Assembly: GCF_042688385.1 (NCBI RefSeq)
Contig: NZ_JBHUPY010000020.1
Span: 1-64,000 of the forward strand
Length of the DNA stretch: 64,000 nucleotides
From: Herpetosiphon sp042688385
Lineage (GTDB): Bacteria > Chloroflexota > Chloroflexia > Chloroflexales > Herpetosiphonaceae
Direction of reading: 5' to 3'
The position numbers and the translations under genes were made by a program. The notes under the pieces were generated by a model that was not told the origin of the DNA, ran no database searches, and saw only the letters and a program-made list of their open reading frames with translations. Within the stretch, counting starts at the first letter, position 1; each line of letters opens with the position of its first letter. This document shows, piece after piece, positions 8,918 through 16,868 of the stretch.

Positions 8918-10100
8918 CACTGCTATTTTGCAGCAATTGCTTGACCAACATGAGCAACGCGATCGTCAGCGGGTTAATCGTGTCCAAATTAAATCAGCTA
9001 AATTTCAGCGCTATTTTGACCCTAAGCAGGTTGATGAACGCCAACAAACCAATAGTTGTTTGCTTGAATTGGCGCGAACGCAGGTCATTAAACTCCATTG
9101 GCGCAAATGGGAAGAGCATAATTGGCTTGAAGCTGTCGATTTGCTTGAGGCTGTGCCGCTTTATCATTTATTGAAGCGTCAGCCTTTGGCCGAGCAAGAG
9201 CAGGCGTTGCGCGCATTGTTGGCCGAGTATGTGAACCCACAGGCTTGGTTTGCTGAGTGGTTGATGTGGCTCGAACAGCAATTAATTCAACAACGCTCAA
9301 TCCAACCGCTTGATATAACCAACCCTGCTTGGAATCGCGATCTGCTACGGGCAGTTTATGGGCTAACTCAATTAGAAACGCCAATGCTAGAACGCTTATT
9401 TAGTGTTCGTTGGCTTCGCCAGAGCAAACGATTTAGCGAGCTAGAAGGCGCAGTTTTGCGAATTTTGCGCCAATTTGCGCCCCAAGCTAAGCAGTTTGGC
9501 GATGACGACCGCGCTTTGTTACAAGCATTTGGGCTGGAAAAAGTACCAGAATATGTGTTAATTGCTGGTGATGTGCGGTTGAGTTTGAATCAAAAAATCC
9601 TCGAATTGGGTAATTTTCGACCAAGTTTGGGCTTGCCTAGCTCAATTTTACGCCAAGCTACGGTGCTCGATTCAAGCTGTAGCGAAATTATTACAATCGA
9701 AAATTTAACGAGTTTTCACAGTATGCTTGTCCGTCAGCCCCAAGCGATGCTGATCTATACAGGTGGCTTTGCGAGCCCAAGTCTTTGCCAATTTCTGGTC
9801 AAGTTAGCAACCGCATTGCCAAGCGTCGGTTGGTATCATTGGGGTGATTACGACGTAGGTGGCTTGCGCATCTTGGCCCATTTACGCCAACACATTGCGC
9901 AAATTCGGTTATGGCAACCTGAGCCAACTATTTTTGAACGGATGCCCAATGCGAGCCAACCATTAAATCAAAAAGAACGCCAAAACCTCACTGAACTCCA
10001 AAAACACCCGTTGCTTGCCGATTGCCAAGCCTTGATTGCTGCAATGCTGGCCCAGAATGTAAAACTTGAACAAGAGCAACTTGATCTTTTAGGCGGCTAA
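8895..10100 (+). CDS. jetD: Wadjet defence system nuclease JetD (Toprim, topoisomerase VI-like)
   Basis: The 401-residue protein has the two parts of JetD (DUF3322 then DUF2220). An N-terminal arm is followed by a C-terminal Toprim-like domain in which ITIENLTSFHS supplies the conserved Glu and WGDYDVGGLRI the DxD-type Asp residues that bind metal. In known Wadjet systems this subunit cuts the plasmid after loop extrusion stalls. The catalytic residues appear intact, so the operon should be functional. The ATG at 8895 lies inside jetC with AGAGG seven bases before it, which supports coupled translation. It is the last gene of the operon; an ORF-free structured region follows. Confidence 0.93.
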   Translation: MLNLNKTSTAILQQLLDQHEQRDRQRVNRVQIKSAKFQRYFDPKQVDERQQTNSCLLELARTQVIKLHWRKWEEHNWLEAVDLLEAVPLYHLLKRQPLAEQEQALRALLAEYVNPQAWFAEWLMWLEQQLIQQRSIQPLDITNPAWNRDLLRAVYGLTQLETPMLERLFSVRWLRQSKRFSELEGAVLRILRQFAPQAKQFGDDDRALLQAFGLEKVPEYVLIAGDVRLSLNQKILELGNFRPSLGLPSSILRQATVLDSSCSEIITIENLTSFHSMLVRQPQAMLIYTGGFASPSLCQFLVKLATALPSVGWYHWGDYDVGGLRILAHLRQHIAQIRLWQPEPTIFERMPNASQPLNQKERQNLTELQKHPLLADCQALIAAMLAQNVKLEQEQLDLLGG

Positions 10101-10137
10101 AAATCCTTTGCCCAGCGAGGGGGACGCTGGGCAAAGG
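10100..10137 (-). terminator. Strong intrinsic terminator reading on the minus strand
   Basis: CCTTTGCCCAGCG (10105-10117) pairs perfectly with CGCTGGGCAAAGG (10125-10137), a 13-bp stem with a 7-base loop. On the minus strand it is followed directly by ATTTTTAG, the uridine tract of an intrinsic terminator. On the plus strand no T-run follows. It should therefore end transcripts coming leftwards from mutY or from the intergenic RNA, and may help to insulate jetD. Confidence 0.75.
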
Positions 10138-10760
10138 TGCGGCGGAAGGAGGTGTCTACACCGTTGCTGGCTTAGCAGGCGGCGCGGTGGAATTTGCGCC
10201 ATCCATGGGGTGCCAAGTCACGGCAACAGTCAACGATCAAGGCCAGAACGTCCGGCACCATATTGGCCAATAGCACCACGATAGCGATCGTGGAAAGGAG
10301 GGCCTTGGCCGCAGACCGGCAATCAGAGAATCCTAGCTCAACAAGCTACCAAGCTTGGTAGCAACAGTGCTGCAAATATCAAGCTCTCGTGTCAACCGAA
10401 TGAGTATCCCAGCTTCAGGTTTGCGAACCAGTTGAGCGCTGGTTGATACTCGGTTCAGGCATTGCGACGGCTAACCCTCAAGCTTTGTTGTTGATTCAGG
10501 TGGTTGGAATGGCCTAGCATTAACCACTGGATGAATCGAGCCAACGGCGATATTTGGACGCTGCTTGCCTTCGGATGAAGGCTTTGCTGAAACTAGGCTG
10601 TGAAGCGTCGCATCTTCGTTGAGCAGAATTGCTCTGACGATTGTGTCCAGCAGTGATGGTGCTTCACGTGGCCTCGTTTGTTTATGGGTTTAGGATACTC
10701 CTGCTTAGCCATAATCACTGAAATACTTTCGCAACGTATCGTAGCGACTCCTTCACCTGC
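10138..10760 (-). ncRNA. Candidate large structured RNA between jetD and mutY
   Basis: No open frame above 60 codons exists here on either strand, yet the stretch is packed with inverted repeats. They are GGTGT/ACACC (10151-10162), GGCGC/GCGCC (10181-10200), GGTGCC/GGCACC (10209-10259), TATTGGCCAATA (10261-10272), CCACGAT/ATCGTGG (10276-10293), GCTACCAAGCTTGGTAGC (10345-10362), a two-part helix GAGTATC/GATACTC with AACCAG/CTGGTT (10402-10451), GCCTTC/GAAGGC (10567-10582) and GAGCA/TGCTC (10621-10634). GGCTTAGCAGG near 10168 can pair, with one mismatch, with CCTGCTTAGCC near 10701 and close the whole. The minus strand is preferred because of the terminator at its 3' end. I do not recognise tmRNA, RNase P RNA, SRP RNA or intron signatures, and no promoter is clear. 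Confidence 0.5.
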
Positions 10761-11732
10761 TTAGGCTGGCAGTCGCACGCTCCAACCCGCTAAATCATGC
10801 TCAGGCTGGTGTTGCCAAATTAACAAGCCATCTTGGGCTAGGCCACTCACCAACTTGGCGAGCCAGGTAAGATCAGCCTCGTTGCCCATCCAATCTGGCT
10901 TTACTTGCGGCCCTAAACGTGCCAAATCGAGGCTTTGTTGTGCTTCAAGCGCCCGCAGTGCATCGATAATTCGCCCACGAAAATAGCGGTTGGAGCTATG
11001 AAACGGTTGCTCTGCAGCCTTTTTGCGGGGCTTGATGACTGGCGGTTGCCACATATCGAGCTGGGTATTGGCCTCGCGCCAGATCGCATAAGCCCGACAA
11101 TGCTGATTGAGCGGGCAGCGCCAACATTGGGGCTTGGCTGCGGTGCAAATCAAGGCCCCCAACTCCATAATTGCTTGGTTCCAAGCCCAACCTTGGCCTG
11201 GCGGAATCAATTGTTTGGCATAATCAATCAATGTTTGTTCGTTGGTCTCAGGCGCTGCATCTTCGGGGCCAACCAACAAGCGCCGCACGACGCGCCGAAT
11301 ATTGGTATCAAGAAACGCCACATCACGCTCGAAGGCAAAACATGCCACCGCCCCCGAGGTGTAAGCGCCGATGCCTGGCAAATTGCGCAAGCCCTCGGGC
11401 GTATCGGGGAAGCCAGCAGGCTCGGTGGGATAGCCAGCAGCAACAATCGCTTGGGCTGCACGTTGCAAATTAACCGCCCGCCGATTGTAGCCCAAGCCTT
11501 GCCACGAACGAATGACATCGGCGGTTGAGGCGCTAGCCAAGGCTTCGACGGTAGGAAACAACGCCAAAAAAGCCTCATATTTGGGAATAACCCGATCAAC
11601 TTGGGTTTGTTGAAGCATCGTTTCCGACACCAAAATATAGTAGGGGTTGCGGGTGCGTCGCCACGGTAAATCGCGTCCATTGGCCTGAAACCACGCCAAC
11701 AGATCGCTTTGTAATGCGCTTGTCTCGTTCAT
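10761..11732 (-). CDS. mutY: A/G-specific adenine glycosylase MutY, short form
   Basis: This 323-residue DNA-repair enzyme should remove adenine mispaired with 8-oxoguanine. The catalytic Glu lies in SETMLQQTQV (E37), the helix-hairpin-helix is LPGIGAYTSGAV (about 117-128), the catalytic Asp is in FLDTNIRRV, and the iron-sulphur cluster ligands are C-x6-C-x2-C-x5-C in CTAAKPQCWRCPLNQHC. Many MutY proteins have a C-terminal NUDIX-like 8-oxoG-sensing domain. Here only about 115 residues follow the cluster and they carry a NRYFRGRIIDALRAL element, reminiscent of actinobacterial forms. The upstream region carries a direct repeat, TGTTCTA, twice. Confidence 0.92.
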   Translation of the reverse strand: MNETSALQSDLLAWFQANGRDLPWRRTRNPYYILVSETMLQQTQVDRVIPKYEAFLALFPTVEALASASTADVIRSWQGLGYNRRAVNLQRAAQAIVAAGYPTEPAGFPDTPEGLRNLPGIGAYTSGAVACFAFERDVAFLDTNIRRVVRRLLVGPEDAAPETNEQTLIDYAKQLIPPGQGWAWNQAIMELGALICTAAKPQCWRCPLNQHCRAYAIWREANTQLDMWQPPVIKPRKKAAEQPFHSSNRYFRGRIIDALRALEAQQSLDLARLGPQVKPDWMGNEADLTWLAKLVSGLAQDGLLIWQHQPEHDLAGWSVRLPA

Positions 11733-11741
11733 AGCTCTTTC

Positions 11742-11758
11742 TGTTCTAAAATGTTCTA
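11742..11758. promoter_or_regulatory. Direct repeat TGTTCTA x2 in the mutY upstream region
   Basis: TGTTCTA occurs at 11742-11748 and again at 11752-11758, exactly one helical turn (10 bp) apart, 10-26 bases before the mutY start codon. Such phased direct repeats can be a regulator-binding site; the protein is unknown. Confidence 0.35.
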
Positions 11759-11875
11759 GCTTGATCGTACCATAAACTCAGCAAATTGGTTGAAATATCA
11801 GTCTTTTGGCGCTAGAAAACGAACAATTGTGCGGCTATACTAAACTTAATATTGATTGTATGTGGAGGACTCTTG

Positions 11876-12703
11876 ATGAGTCAGACGCTTGAAACAGGCT
11901 ATGTCGCTGTTGATGGTGGTGAATTGTATTATGAAGCGGTGGGCAGTGGCTTGCCGTTGGTTTTTATCCACGCTGGGGTGGCCGATTCGCGTATGTGGGA
12001 TGCGCAAGTTGCCCATTTTTCGCCCAAATATCGAGTGATTCGCTATGATACCCGTGGCTTTGGCCGCTCGAAAACCGAAGCCGTCAGTTTTTCCAATCGC
12101 CAAGATCTGTTGGCTGTGCTTGATCATTGTAAGGTTGATCAGGCGATTTTGATTGGCAATTCACGCGGTGGCAGTATCGCGATTGATTCAACTTTGAGCT
12201 TTCCCGATCGGGTCAAGGGCTTAGTGGTGCTTGGCTCCGGCTTGGGCGGCTTTGGCTCAGAAGAAATTCCTCCCGATTTGGTGGAGCCAATTGGCAAAAT
12301 GCAAGCTGCCCAAGAAGCCAAAGATTGGGCCTTATTAGCTGAATTAGAAGCCCGCTTTTGGGCCGATGGGCCAAATCAGCCAGCGGGTCGCGCCGATAAT
12401 GCTGTCTATGAAGCTGTGCGATCAATGACCTACGAAAATTTTATTAATCAACCAGTCGAGGCTGATGCCCAACCATTAGATCCGCCAGCAATTGGTCGAT
12501 TGGCCGAAATTCAAGTGCCATTGTTGATTTTTATTGGCTTACTTGATGAAGCAGATTGTGTTGAAGCAGCGAAATATCTGGCCGAGCATGTGACCAATGC
12601 CCAATATGTGGCCTTCCCCGATGTGGCGCATATGGTCAGCCTCGAAAAGCCCCAAGAATTCAATCGGATTATTGACGAATTTATCGATCGTAATCACTTG
12701 TAA
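11876..12703 (+). CDS. Alpha/beta hydrolase
   Basis: This 275-residue cytoplasmic alpha/beta-hydrolase-fold protein has an oxyanion/lid start YYEAVGSGLPLVFIHAGVAD, the nucleophile elbow LIGNSRGGSI (GNSRG, Ser near residue 97), an acid residue in the FIGLLDEADC region and the catalytic His in FPDVAHMVSLEKP. The motif set is complete, so it is likely active, but the substrate cannot be told from sequence; relatives include esterases, haloperoxidase-like and lactone hydrolases. The ATG at 11876 is chosen over an upstream TTG because TGGAGGA lies just before it. It converges exactly with the next gene: their stop codons are adjacent with no gap. Confidence 0.85.
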   Translation: MSQTLETGYVAVDGGELYYEAVGSGLPLVFIHAGVADSRMWDAQVAHFSPKYRVIRYDTRGFGRSKTEAVSFSNRQDLLAVLDHCKVDQAILIGNSRGGSIAIDSTLSFPDRVKGLVVLGSGLGGFGSEEIPPDLVEPIGKMQAAQEAKDWALLAELEARFWADGPNQPAGRADNAVYEAVRSMTYENFINQPVEADAQPLDPPAIGRLAEIQVPLLIFIGLLDEADCVEAAKYLAEHVTNAQYVAFPDVAHMVSLEKPQEFNRIIDEFIDRNHL

Positions 12704-13447
12704 TTAATGAATTGGCCCAGCCCGACCACTTAATAAGGGTTGGGCCAATGTATCATCAAGCATGGCGATTGCGCGGTGCAGATGTTGTCGTCGCTTGGTG
12801 GTTTGATATAAAATCCAGCCAGCCCCAGCAAAAAAGAGCGCTGCCAGCATATTCGTGGTCAAAACCATCGAAACCATGAGTTCAGATGGCGCACTGAAAC
12901 TATGGGCAATAATGTTCATGCTGCTAATCATCGTCAAATAAGCAGTTGAGAACAGAACGACCGTGCGCAAGCGTTGCCAGCGGGCTTGGCGAATGCATAA
13001 ACCAATCACAATAAACGTAGCAATGCTGGTGAAGCTCAGCAGCAAAATAAATTTGCTTGGGCCTGCTTGGCGGCCAAGCATTAATGCAGTAAAGCCTTGA
13101 ATCCCAACAATTGTGAGGATTGGCGCTAGCCAAATTTGGGCTGAACGCCGTAGTTGCAAGGCTTGCTGGCCATGCCAAAGCGCGTAGGCCAAACACACAA
13201 AACCTGGGGTTAAAAATTGAAACAGATCAATCGACCAACCAAACAGACTTTGCCCAGAGCTTAATTTGCTGAAACGGTTGAACGACGATAATGCGCCGCC
13301 AATGGTGATCATCAGTGCGCCAAGCCCCGCCAAATAACCACTTTCCTCATCCATTAAGCCGATCATGCTGGTGATCCACCACAACGCGGCTGAAGTTAAT
13401 AAAAAGGTAAGTAAATCGCCTGCGGCGAGCATCCAAATTGTTTGCAT
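12704..13447 (-). CDS. Predicted seven-helix membrane protein
   Basis: The 247-residue protein is almost wholly hydrophobic with about seven predicted membrane spans, for example LLTFLLTSAALWWITSMIGLM, TPGFVCLAYALWH, IWLAPILTIVGIQGF, FILLLSFTSIATFIVIGLCI and LAALFFAGAGWILYQ. It ends in a short cytosolic tail (TTKRRQHLHRAIAMLDDTLAQ). I recognise no family. It lies downstream of a histidine kinase/receiver pair on the same strand, 27 bp after the receiver gene, so it may be part of that operon and a partner of the signalling pair. AGGAGG lies close upstream of the ATG. Confidence 0.7.
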   Translation of the reverse strand: MQTIWMLAAGDLLTFLLTSAALWWITSMIGLMDEESGYLAGLGALMITIGGALSSFNRFSKLSSGQSLFGWSIDLFQFLTPGFVCLAYALWHGQQALQLRRSAQIWLAPILTIVGIQGFTALMLGRQAGPSKFILLLSFTSIATFIVIGLCIRQARWQRLRTVVLFSTAYLTMISSMNIIAHSFSAPSELMVSMVLTTNMLAALFFAGAGWILYQTTKRRQHLHRAIAMLDDTLAQPLLSGRAGPIH

Positions 13448-13474
13448 AAAATGGCCTCCTGATTATTGGGTTGG

Positions 13475-13891
13475 CTAGCGTGGTTCCCAAACCCATTCAT
13501 CATGGAGAATGCGCCAAATTTGGTTGGGAAAACGATCTTGATTGATAGGAATGCCAATAAAACCATCGAAACCAGCATTCCGCGTTCGTTCTACATCATC
13601 GATCATAATATTGGCGGTTAAAGCGACAATTCGCGTGCCAATTAATTTTGGATGCACTCTTAATATAGGCAATTGGGCAAATGCTGCCCGTAAAGGCCGT
13701 TTAATATCATACAAAATTAAGTCAAACAAGCCCGATGTCGGTGCATCAAGCATCGTAATTAACGAGCGGCCATCGCGACAACGCACACACGAACGCACGC
13801 CAACCTCAGCAAGCAACAGATCTTGCACCACAAAAAACGTATCATCGCGATCTTCAACGACCAGCACATGGGCAAATCTTGGGTCTATCAT
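13475..13891 (-). CDS. Stand-alone response-regulator receiver domain, atypical
   Basis: The 138-residue single-domain protein has the receiver fold: acidic pair E13/D14 (LVVEDRDD), phosphoacceptor D62 (LILYDIKRP) and Thr92 (VALTAN). The nearly invariant Lys of the KP motif is replaced by Ile114 (GFIGIPIN), so phosphorylation chemistry or signalling may be altered. There is no output domain; such proteins act by protein contact or as phosphate shuttles. The start overlaps the stop of the upstream histidine kinase by four bases, making the two a translationally coupled pair. Confidence 0.8.
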   Translation of the reverse strand: MIDPRFAHVLVVEDRDDTFFVVQDLLLAEVGVRSCVRCRDGRSLITMLDAPTSGLFDLILYDIKRPLRAAFAQLPILRVHPKLIGTRIVALTANIMIDDVERTRNAGFDGFIGIPINQDRFPNQIWRILHDEWVWEPR

Positions 13892-15381
13892 AGCGCTGTC
13901 TGTTTCGTCTGTGGGTCAAAAATCACAACTTCTGGCGTAAGATTTTCGGCAATCGGCAGGGTAAAGCTAAAGCTCGAACCGCTGCCAAATTGGCTTTCAG
14001 CCCACATCGTGCCGCCTTGTAATTCTACCAAGTGACGACTAATTGGCAAGCCCAAACCAGTGCCTTGTTGGCGTTGCGCCGAAGCAGCCTGCTCAACTTG
14101 GTGAAATTCCTCAAAAACCAAGGGCAACTCGTGAGCAGGAATTCCTGCGCCGGTATCGATCACTGAAATTTGCACCATGCCATCACTTTCGAAGGCACGC
14201 AGCGTAATGCCCCCGCTATCGGTAAATTTGGCAGCGTTGGAGAGCAAATTAAGCAGAATCTGGCGTACCCGCACTTTATCGCCGCGTACTGGCGGAATTT
14301 CTTCCTCGACATCTGCTTCGAGGTTCAGCCCCTTGCTTTTAGTCAATCCAACCGCAGTGGCCATTACCCCATTGAAAATCGGCTGTAAATCAAGCAATTC
14401 GAGCTGCAATTCCATCCGTCCCGCTTCAATTTTCGAAAGGTCTAAGATGTCGTTGATCAACCCAAGCAGATGCTCGCTATTGACCAGTACCCGTTCTTGC
14501 AGCTCAATTTGGCGCGCCGTTAGCTCGCCATAGCGTGGTTTGCCCAAAAACTGGGTAAAGTTGATGATTGCATTGAGCGGGGTGCGCAATTCATGCGACA
14601 TATTGGCCAAGAAGCGGGTTTTCAAGGTGTTGGCTTCGTCGGCAACAGTCCGCGCCACTTCTAGCTCTTTATTCAATACTTGGAGTTGGCTGTTCAAGCG
14701 CGATTGCATCTCATATGCGCCTTCAAGCTCCAAGAGCGTGCGGGCTACGCGAGCCTCACTGACTCGCAAGCGTTCGGCGCGACGCTCAGCCAAGCGATGG
14801 CTTTCCATGGCCCATTCGACGGTTGCCACTAAGTCGCGGGTGGCGAGCCAACTGGTGAGTGCTGCCAAAACTAAAATCACGATTGGTGGCGTAAATGTGG
14901 TAATAAATTGGGTAATCGAGCCATAATGATTGGTAACATTGGTGGCCGAAGCAAAGCCGACAGATAAAAAGATGATGATAACTAAGCAAACTACGGTAAA
15001 TGGTGCACGTGGCGAATATAAAATCCCAGCCACAATCACCGCAAGCACCAGTGAGTAGGCCATAAATGCGGTTGTGCCAGGCAGTAGAAACAAACTAATG
15101 GTTGGCGTGCCGACAATTGAGAAGAAGAATGCACCACGGGCTAAGCGAATTTTGTTGTAGCGCAAGCCCAAAAATGCCACGCCTGTGCCAACCGCAAACA
15201 AGGCCCATGGTGGGCCGCTGCGCACATAATTACTTGGGTTGCCAGTAACTTGGGTTAGCAACATGGCAAACCAAAATACCCCAAAGCCCAAGCACAAATA
15301 GACCAAAATCGTGAGTGTGTCGATCCGAAACGATAGGAGATTTTCCTGAAGGCTGGCATCAATTTGATCGCGTTCTTCCAT
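13888..15381 (-). CDS. Membrane sensor histidine kinase
   Basis: This protein of about 497 residues has an N-terminal block of about six membrane spans (IDTLTILVYLCLGFGVFWFAM onward to about residue 190) and a coiled-coil linker (ESHRLAERRAERLRVSEARV...). A HisKA dimerisation domain follows with the phosphorylated His in NMSHELRTPLNAI, then an HATPase domain with N box QILLNLLSNAAKF, G1 VIDTGAGIP and G2 GTGLGLPIS. All kinase motifs are intact. No receiver is fused, and the overlapping downstream gene supplies one. The start at 15381 follows GGTGG; an ATG eight codons upstream (15405) is possible but lacks a ribosome site. Confidence 0.88.
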   Translation of the reverse strand: MEERDQIDASLQENLLSFRIDTLTILVYLCLGFGVFWFAMLLTQVTGNPSNYVRSGPPWALFAVGTGVAFLGLRYNKIRLARGAFFFSIVGTPTISLFLLPGTTAFMAYSLVLAVIVAGILYSPRAPFTVVCLVIIIFLSVGFASATNVTNHYGSITQFITTFTPPIVILVLAALTSWLATRDLVATVEWAMESHRLAERRAERLRVSEARVARTLLELEGAYEMQSRLNSQLQVLNKELEVARTVADEANTLKTRFLANMSHELRTPLNAIINFTQFLGKPRYGELTARQIELQERVLVNSEHLLGLINDILDLSKIEAGRMELQLELLDLQPIFNGVMATAVGLTKSKGLNLEADVEEEIPPVRGDKVRVRQILLNLLSNAAKFTDSGGITLRAFESDGMVQISVIDTGAGIPAHELPLVFEEFHQVEQAASAQRQQGTGLGLPISRHLVELQGGTMWAESQFGSGSSFSFTLPIAENLTPEVVIFDPQTKQTAL

Positions 15382-15494
15382 CGTGGGGCCACCGTTCAGT
15401 TGCATTAATTTAATTAGGTTGCAAAAGCTTGATTATGGCTCAAAATCATACCATGTTTTTGTAATTATTGTGCGTCTGATTGCGCTAAATCAGC

Positions 15495-16301
15495 CTATTG
15501 CGCTTGGGCCAAACCAGCCCAATCTTCACGCTTCCAACGATAGGGCAATTGCACGAATGTGCCCGCTTGGCTGGCATGCATCAAGAGATCCAAACCATGC
15601 TTAATCAATAATTGTTGCTGAACGATGTTATGCGGCTCGCCTAACACATGGCCAAAGGGAAACTTGACGCTCAGGCCACGCGGCACGCCAAGCTGTTGGG
15701 CGATTTCAGCCAGCAGAAAAAAGCTGACCGTACTAATTCCAGCTGCTTCTAAAACCCGCGCGATCAGTCCCACGGACTGGTTACAAATGCCTCAGGCAGG
15801 GGTCAGCACTGCCGCCGTAATTCCAGCAGCGCGTAAATTGCGGGCAACGGTTGGCGCAGTTTGGTTGATTAATGTGTCGATGTGCTCGTCGGTGATATGG
15901 CCCATAAAGCTGTAGCATGGCCCAAGGTGCTGAATTGTGCCCTGCGCTGCCAGCTGTTGAAAATGGCTGATTGGCAGCACGATATTCACATCACGATCAG
16001 CATCACGATGATCATAATAATCGTGGGTAATCATCAAATCATTGGGCTTAGCACTGGCAGGAATCAAGCGAAAGCTGGGGTCGCCGTGCGGATCGTGCAT
16101 ATCAAACGCTGGATCACTGCGCAGATGCACGCCGCCAGTGGTAATTAAACTAATTCGTTGTTGCGCCAGCGTTCCTCGCAGCGCCGTCCATGGAATCTGG
16201 GCCTCAACTGGTTGCACCTCAAAGCGTTTGGCCCAACGCTGGCCAAGCCCAGGCAGCGCCCGATACAACCAAGCCCCAAGTTGATTGAATGCTCGCCGCA
16301 T
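15495..16301 (-). CDS. GrdB-like (glycine/sarcosine/betaine reductase B family) selenoprotein, UxxC, in-frame TGA
   Basis: Two open stretches on one strand and in one frame are separated by a single TGA (15792-15794). Read through, they make one 268-residue protein with selenocysteine at residue 170: LTPA-U-GICNQSVGLIARVLEAAG. The family (PF07355-like) characteristically has U or C followed by xxC and NQSVGLIAR at exactly this place, so TGA falls on the expected redox residue. N-terminal parts TTGGVHLRSDPAF and SHDYYDHRDAD-like motifs also fit. A hairpin 12 bases after the TGA fits a bacterial SECIS. The ATG at 16301 has GGAG upstream; the longer frame starts inside the trxA terminator. If the host lacks Sec machinery, this would instead be a Cys-to-stop pseudogene. 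Confidence 0.78.
15765..15794 (-). promoter_or_regulatory. SECIS-like hairpin just downstream of the in-frame TGA
   Basis: Twelve bases after the TGA, CAGTCC (minus strand, from 15779) pairs perfectly with GGACTG (ending 15765) around the loop GTG. Bacterial SECIS elements are short hairpins inside the coding sequence at about this distance from the UGA and often have G/U in the loop. Position and size fit; SelB binding cannot be judged from sequence alone. Confidence 0.6.
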
Positions 16302-16373
16302 TGGCAAACTCCAAGCATCAAAATGCGTAATCGTGCTGTTGGCAGTGTAGCATGGCAAAAATTGTTGGGCAAT

Positions 16374-16410
16374 AAAAAACAGCACCAATCGTTGTGATTG
16401 GTACTGTTTT
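16374..16410 (-). terminator. Intrinsic terminator after trxA
   Basis: CAGCACCAATC (16380-16390) and GATTGGTACTG (16396-16406) form an 11-bp stem (one G-U pair) with loop GTTGT. On the minus strand it is followed by TTTTTTATTG, and TTTTCG follows on the plus strand, so it may work in both directions. It separates trxA from the selenoprotein gene. Confidence 0.85.
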
Positions 16411-16429
16411 CGCTTACGAGCAAGCCTAA

Positions 16430-16771
16430 TTAGGCTTCGGTTGCTGGGTTAAGAATCGCTTCGATCCGTTCTTGGTAGATCTTCTTGGGGCCTGCGCCAA
16501 CAATCCGATCGACCTCTTGACCACCTTGGAAGAAGATCAAGGTAGGAATCCCTTGAACCCCAAATTTCATGGCGTTGCCACTATCTTCATCGGTGTTTAC
16601 CTTGGCAATTAACAATTTGCCTTGGTATTCATCGGCCAATTCTTCGAGCACAGGGGCGATTGAGCGGCAAGGCCCACACCATGGTGCCCAGAAATCAACC
16701 AAAACCGGAATATCGGAATTAATCACTGCTGATTCAAATTCGGCATCGCTAACTGCTAATGGCTTGGCCAT
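16430..16771 (-). CDS. trxA: Thioredoxin
   Basis: This 113-residue cytoplasmic thioredoxin has the classic active site FWAPWCGPCRSIAPVLEELA (C32/C35) and the cis-Pro loop VQGIPTLIFFQGG, with normal family length. It reduces protein disulphides using electrons from thioredoxin reductase. The ATG at 16771 is chosen because AAGGAGG lies at ideal distance; the frame extends 18 codons further upstream without a ribosome site. The selenoprotein gene downstream is separated by a terminator. Thioredoxin is a known electron donor for GrdB-type complexes in other organisms, so the adjacency may be meaningful. Confidence 0.95.
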   Translation of the reverse strand: MAKPLAVSDAEFESAVINSDIPVLVDFWAPWCGPCRSIAPVLEELADEYQGKLLIAKVNTDEDSGNAMKFGVQGIPTLIFFQGGQEVDRIVGAGPKKIYQERIEAILNPATEA

Positions 16772-16868
16772 TGAAAGTCCTCCTTGATAGCTTGTGCATT
16801 GCTGCACCTGCATGTAGTGTAGCACGTTTTTGATAAAAGCTAATAAGCGTTATATTAATGTTTAGGTG

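Noticed and set aside
9088..9384. 98-codon minus-strand frame inside jetD
   Set aside because: It is antisense to a clearly coding gene with intact Toprim motifs and has no ribosome site or recognisable domain.
10138..10760. The structured gap as RNase P RNA, tmRNA or SRP RNA
   Set aside because: The conserved cores (GAGGAAAGTCC / ACAGAAA for RNase P, GGATTCGAC for tmRNA, GGAAGGAAGCA-type SRP loop) were not found on either strand.
15792..15794. Stop codon splitting one gene into two separate genes or a frameshifted pseudogene
   Set aside because: The frame is unchanged on both sides and the TGA sits on the conserved redox residue of a known selenoprotein family, with a hairpin after it. A decayed gene would rarely place its only stop exactly there.
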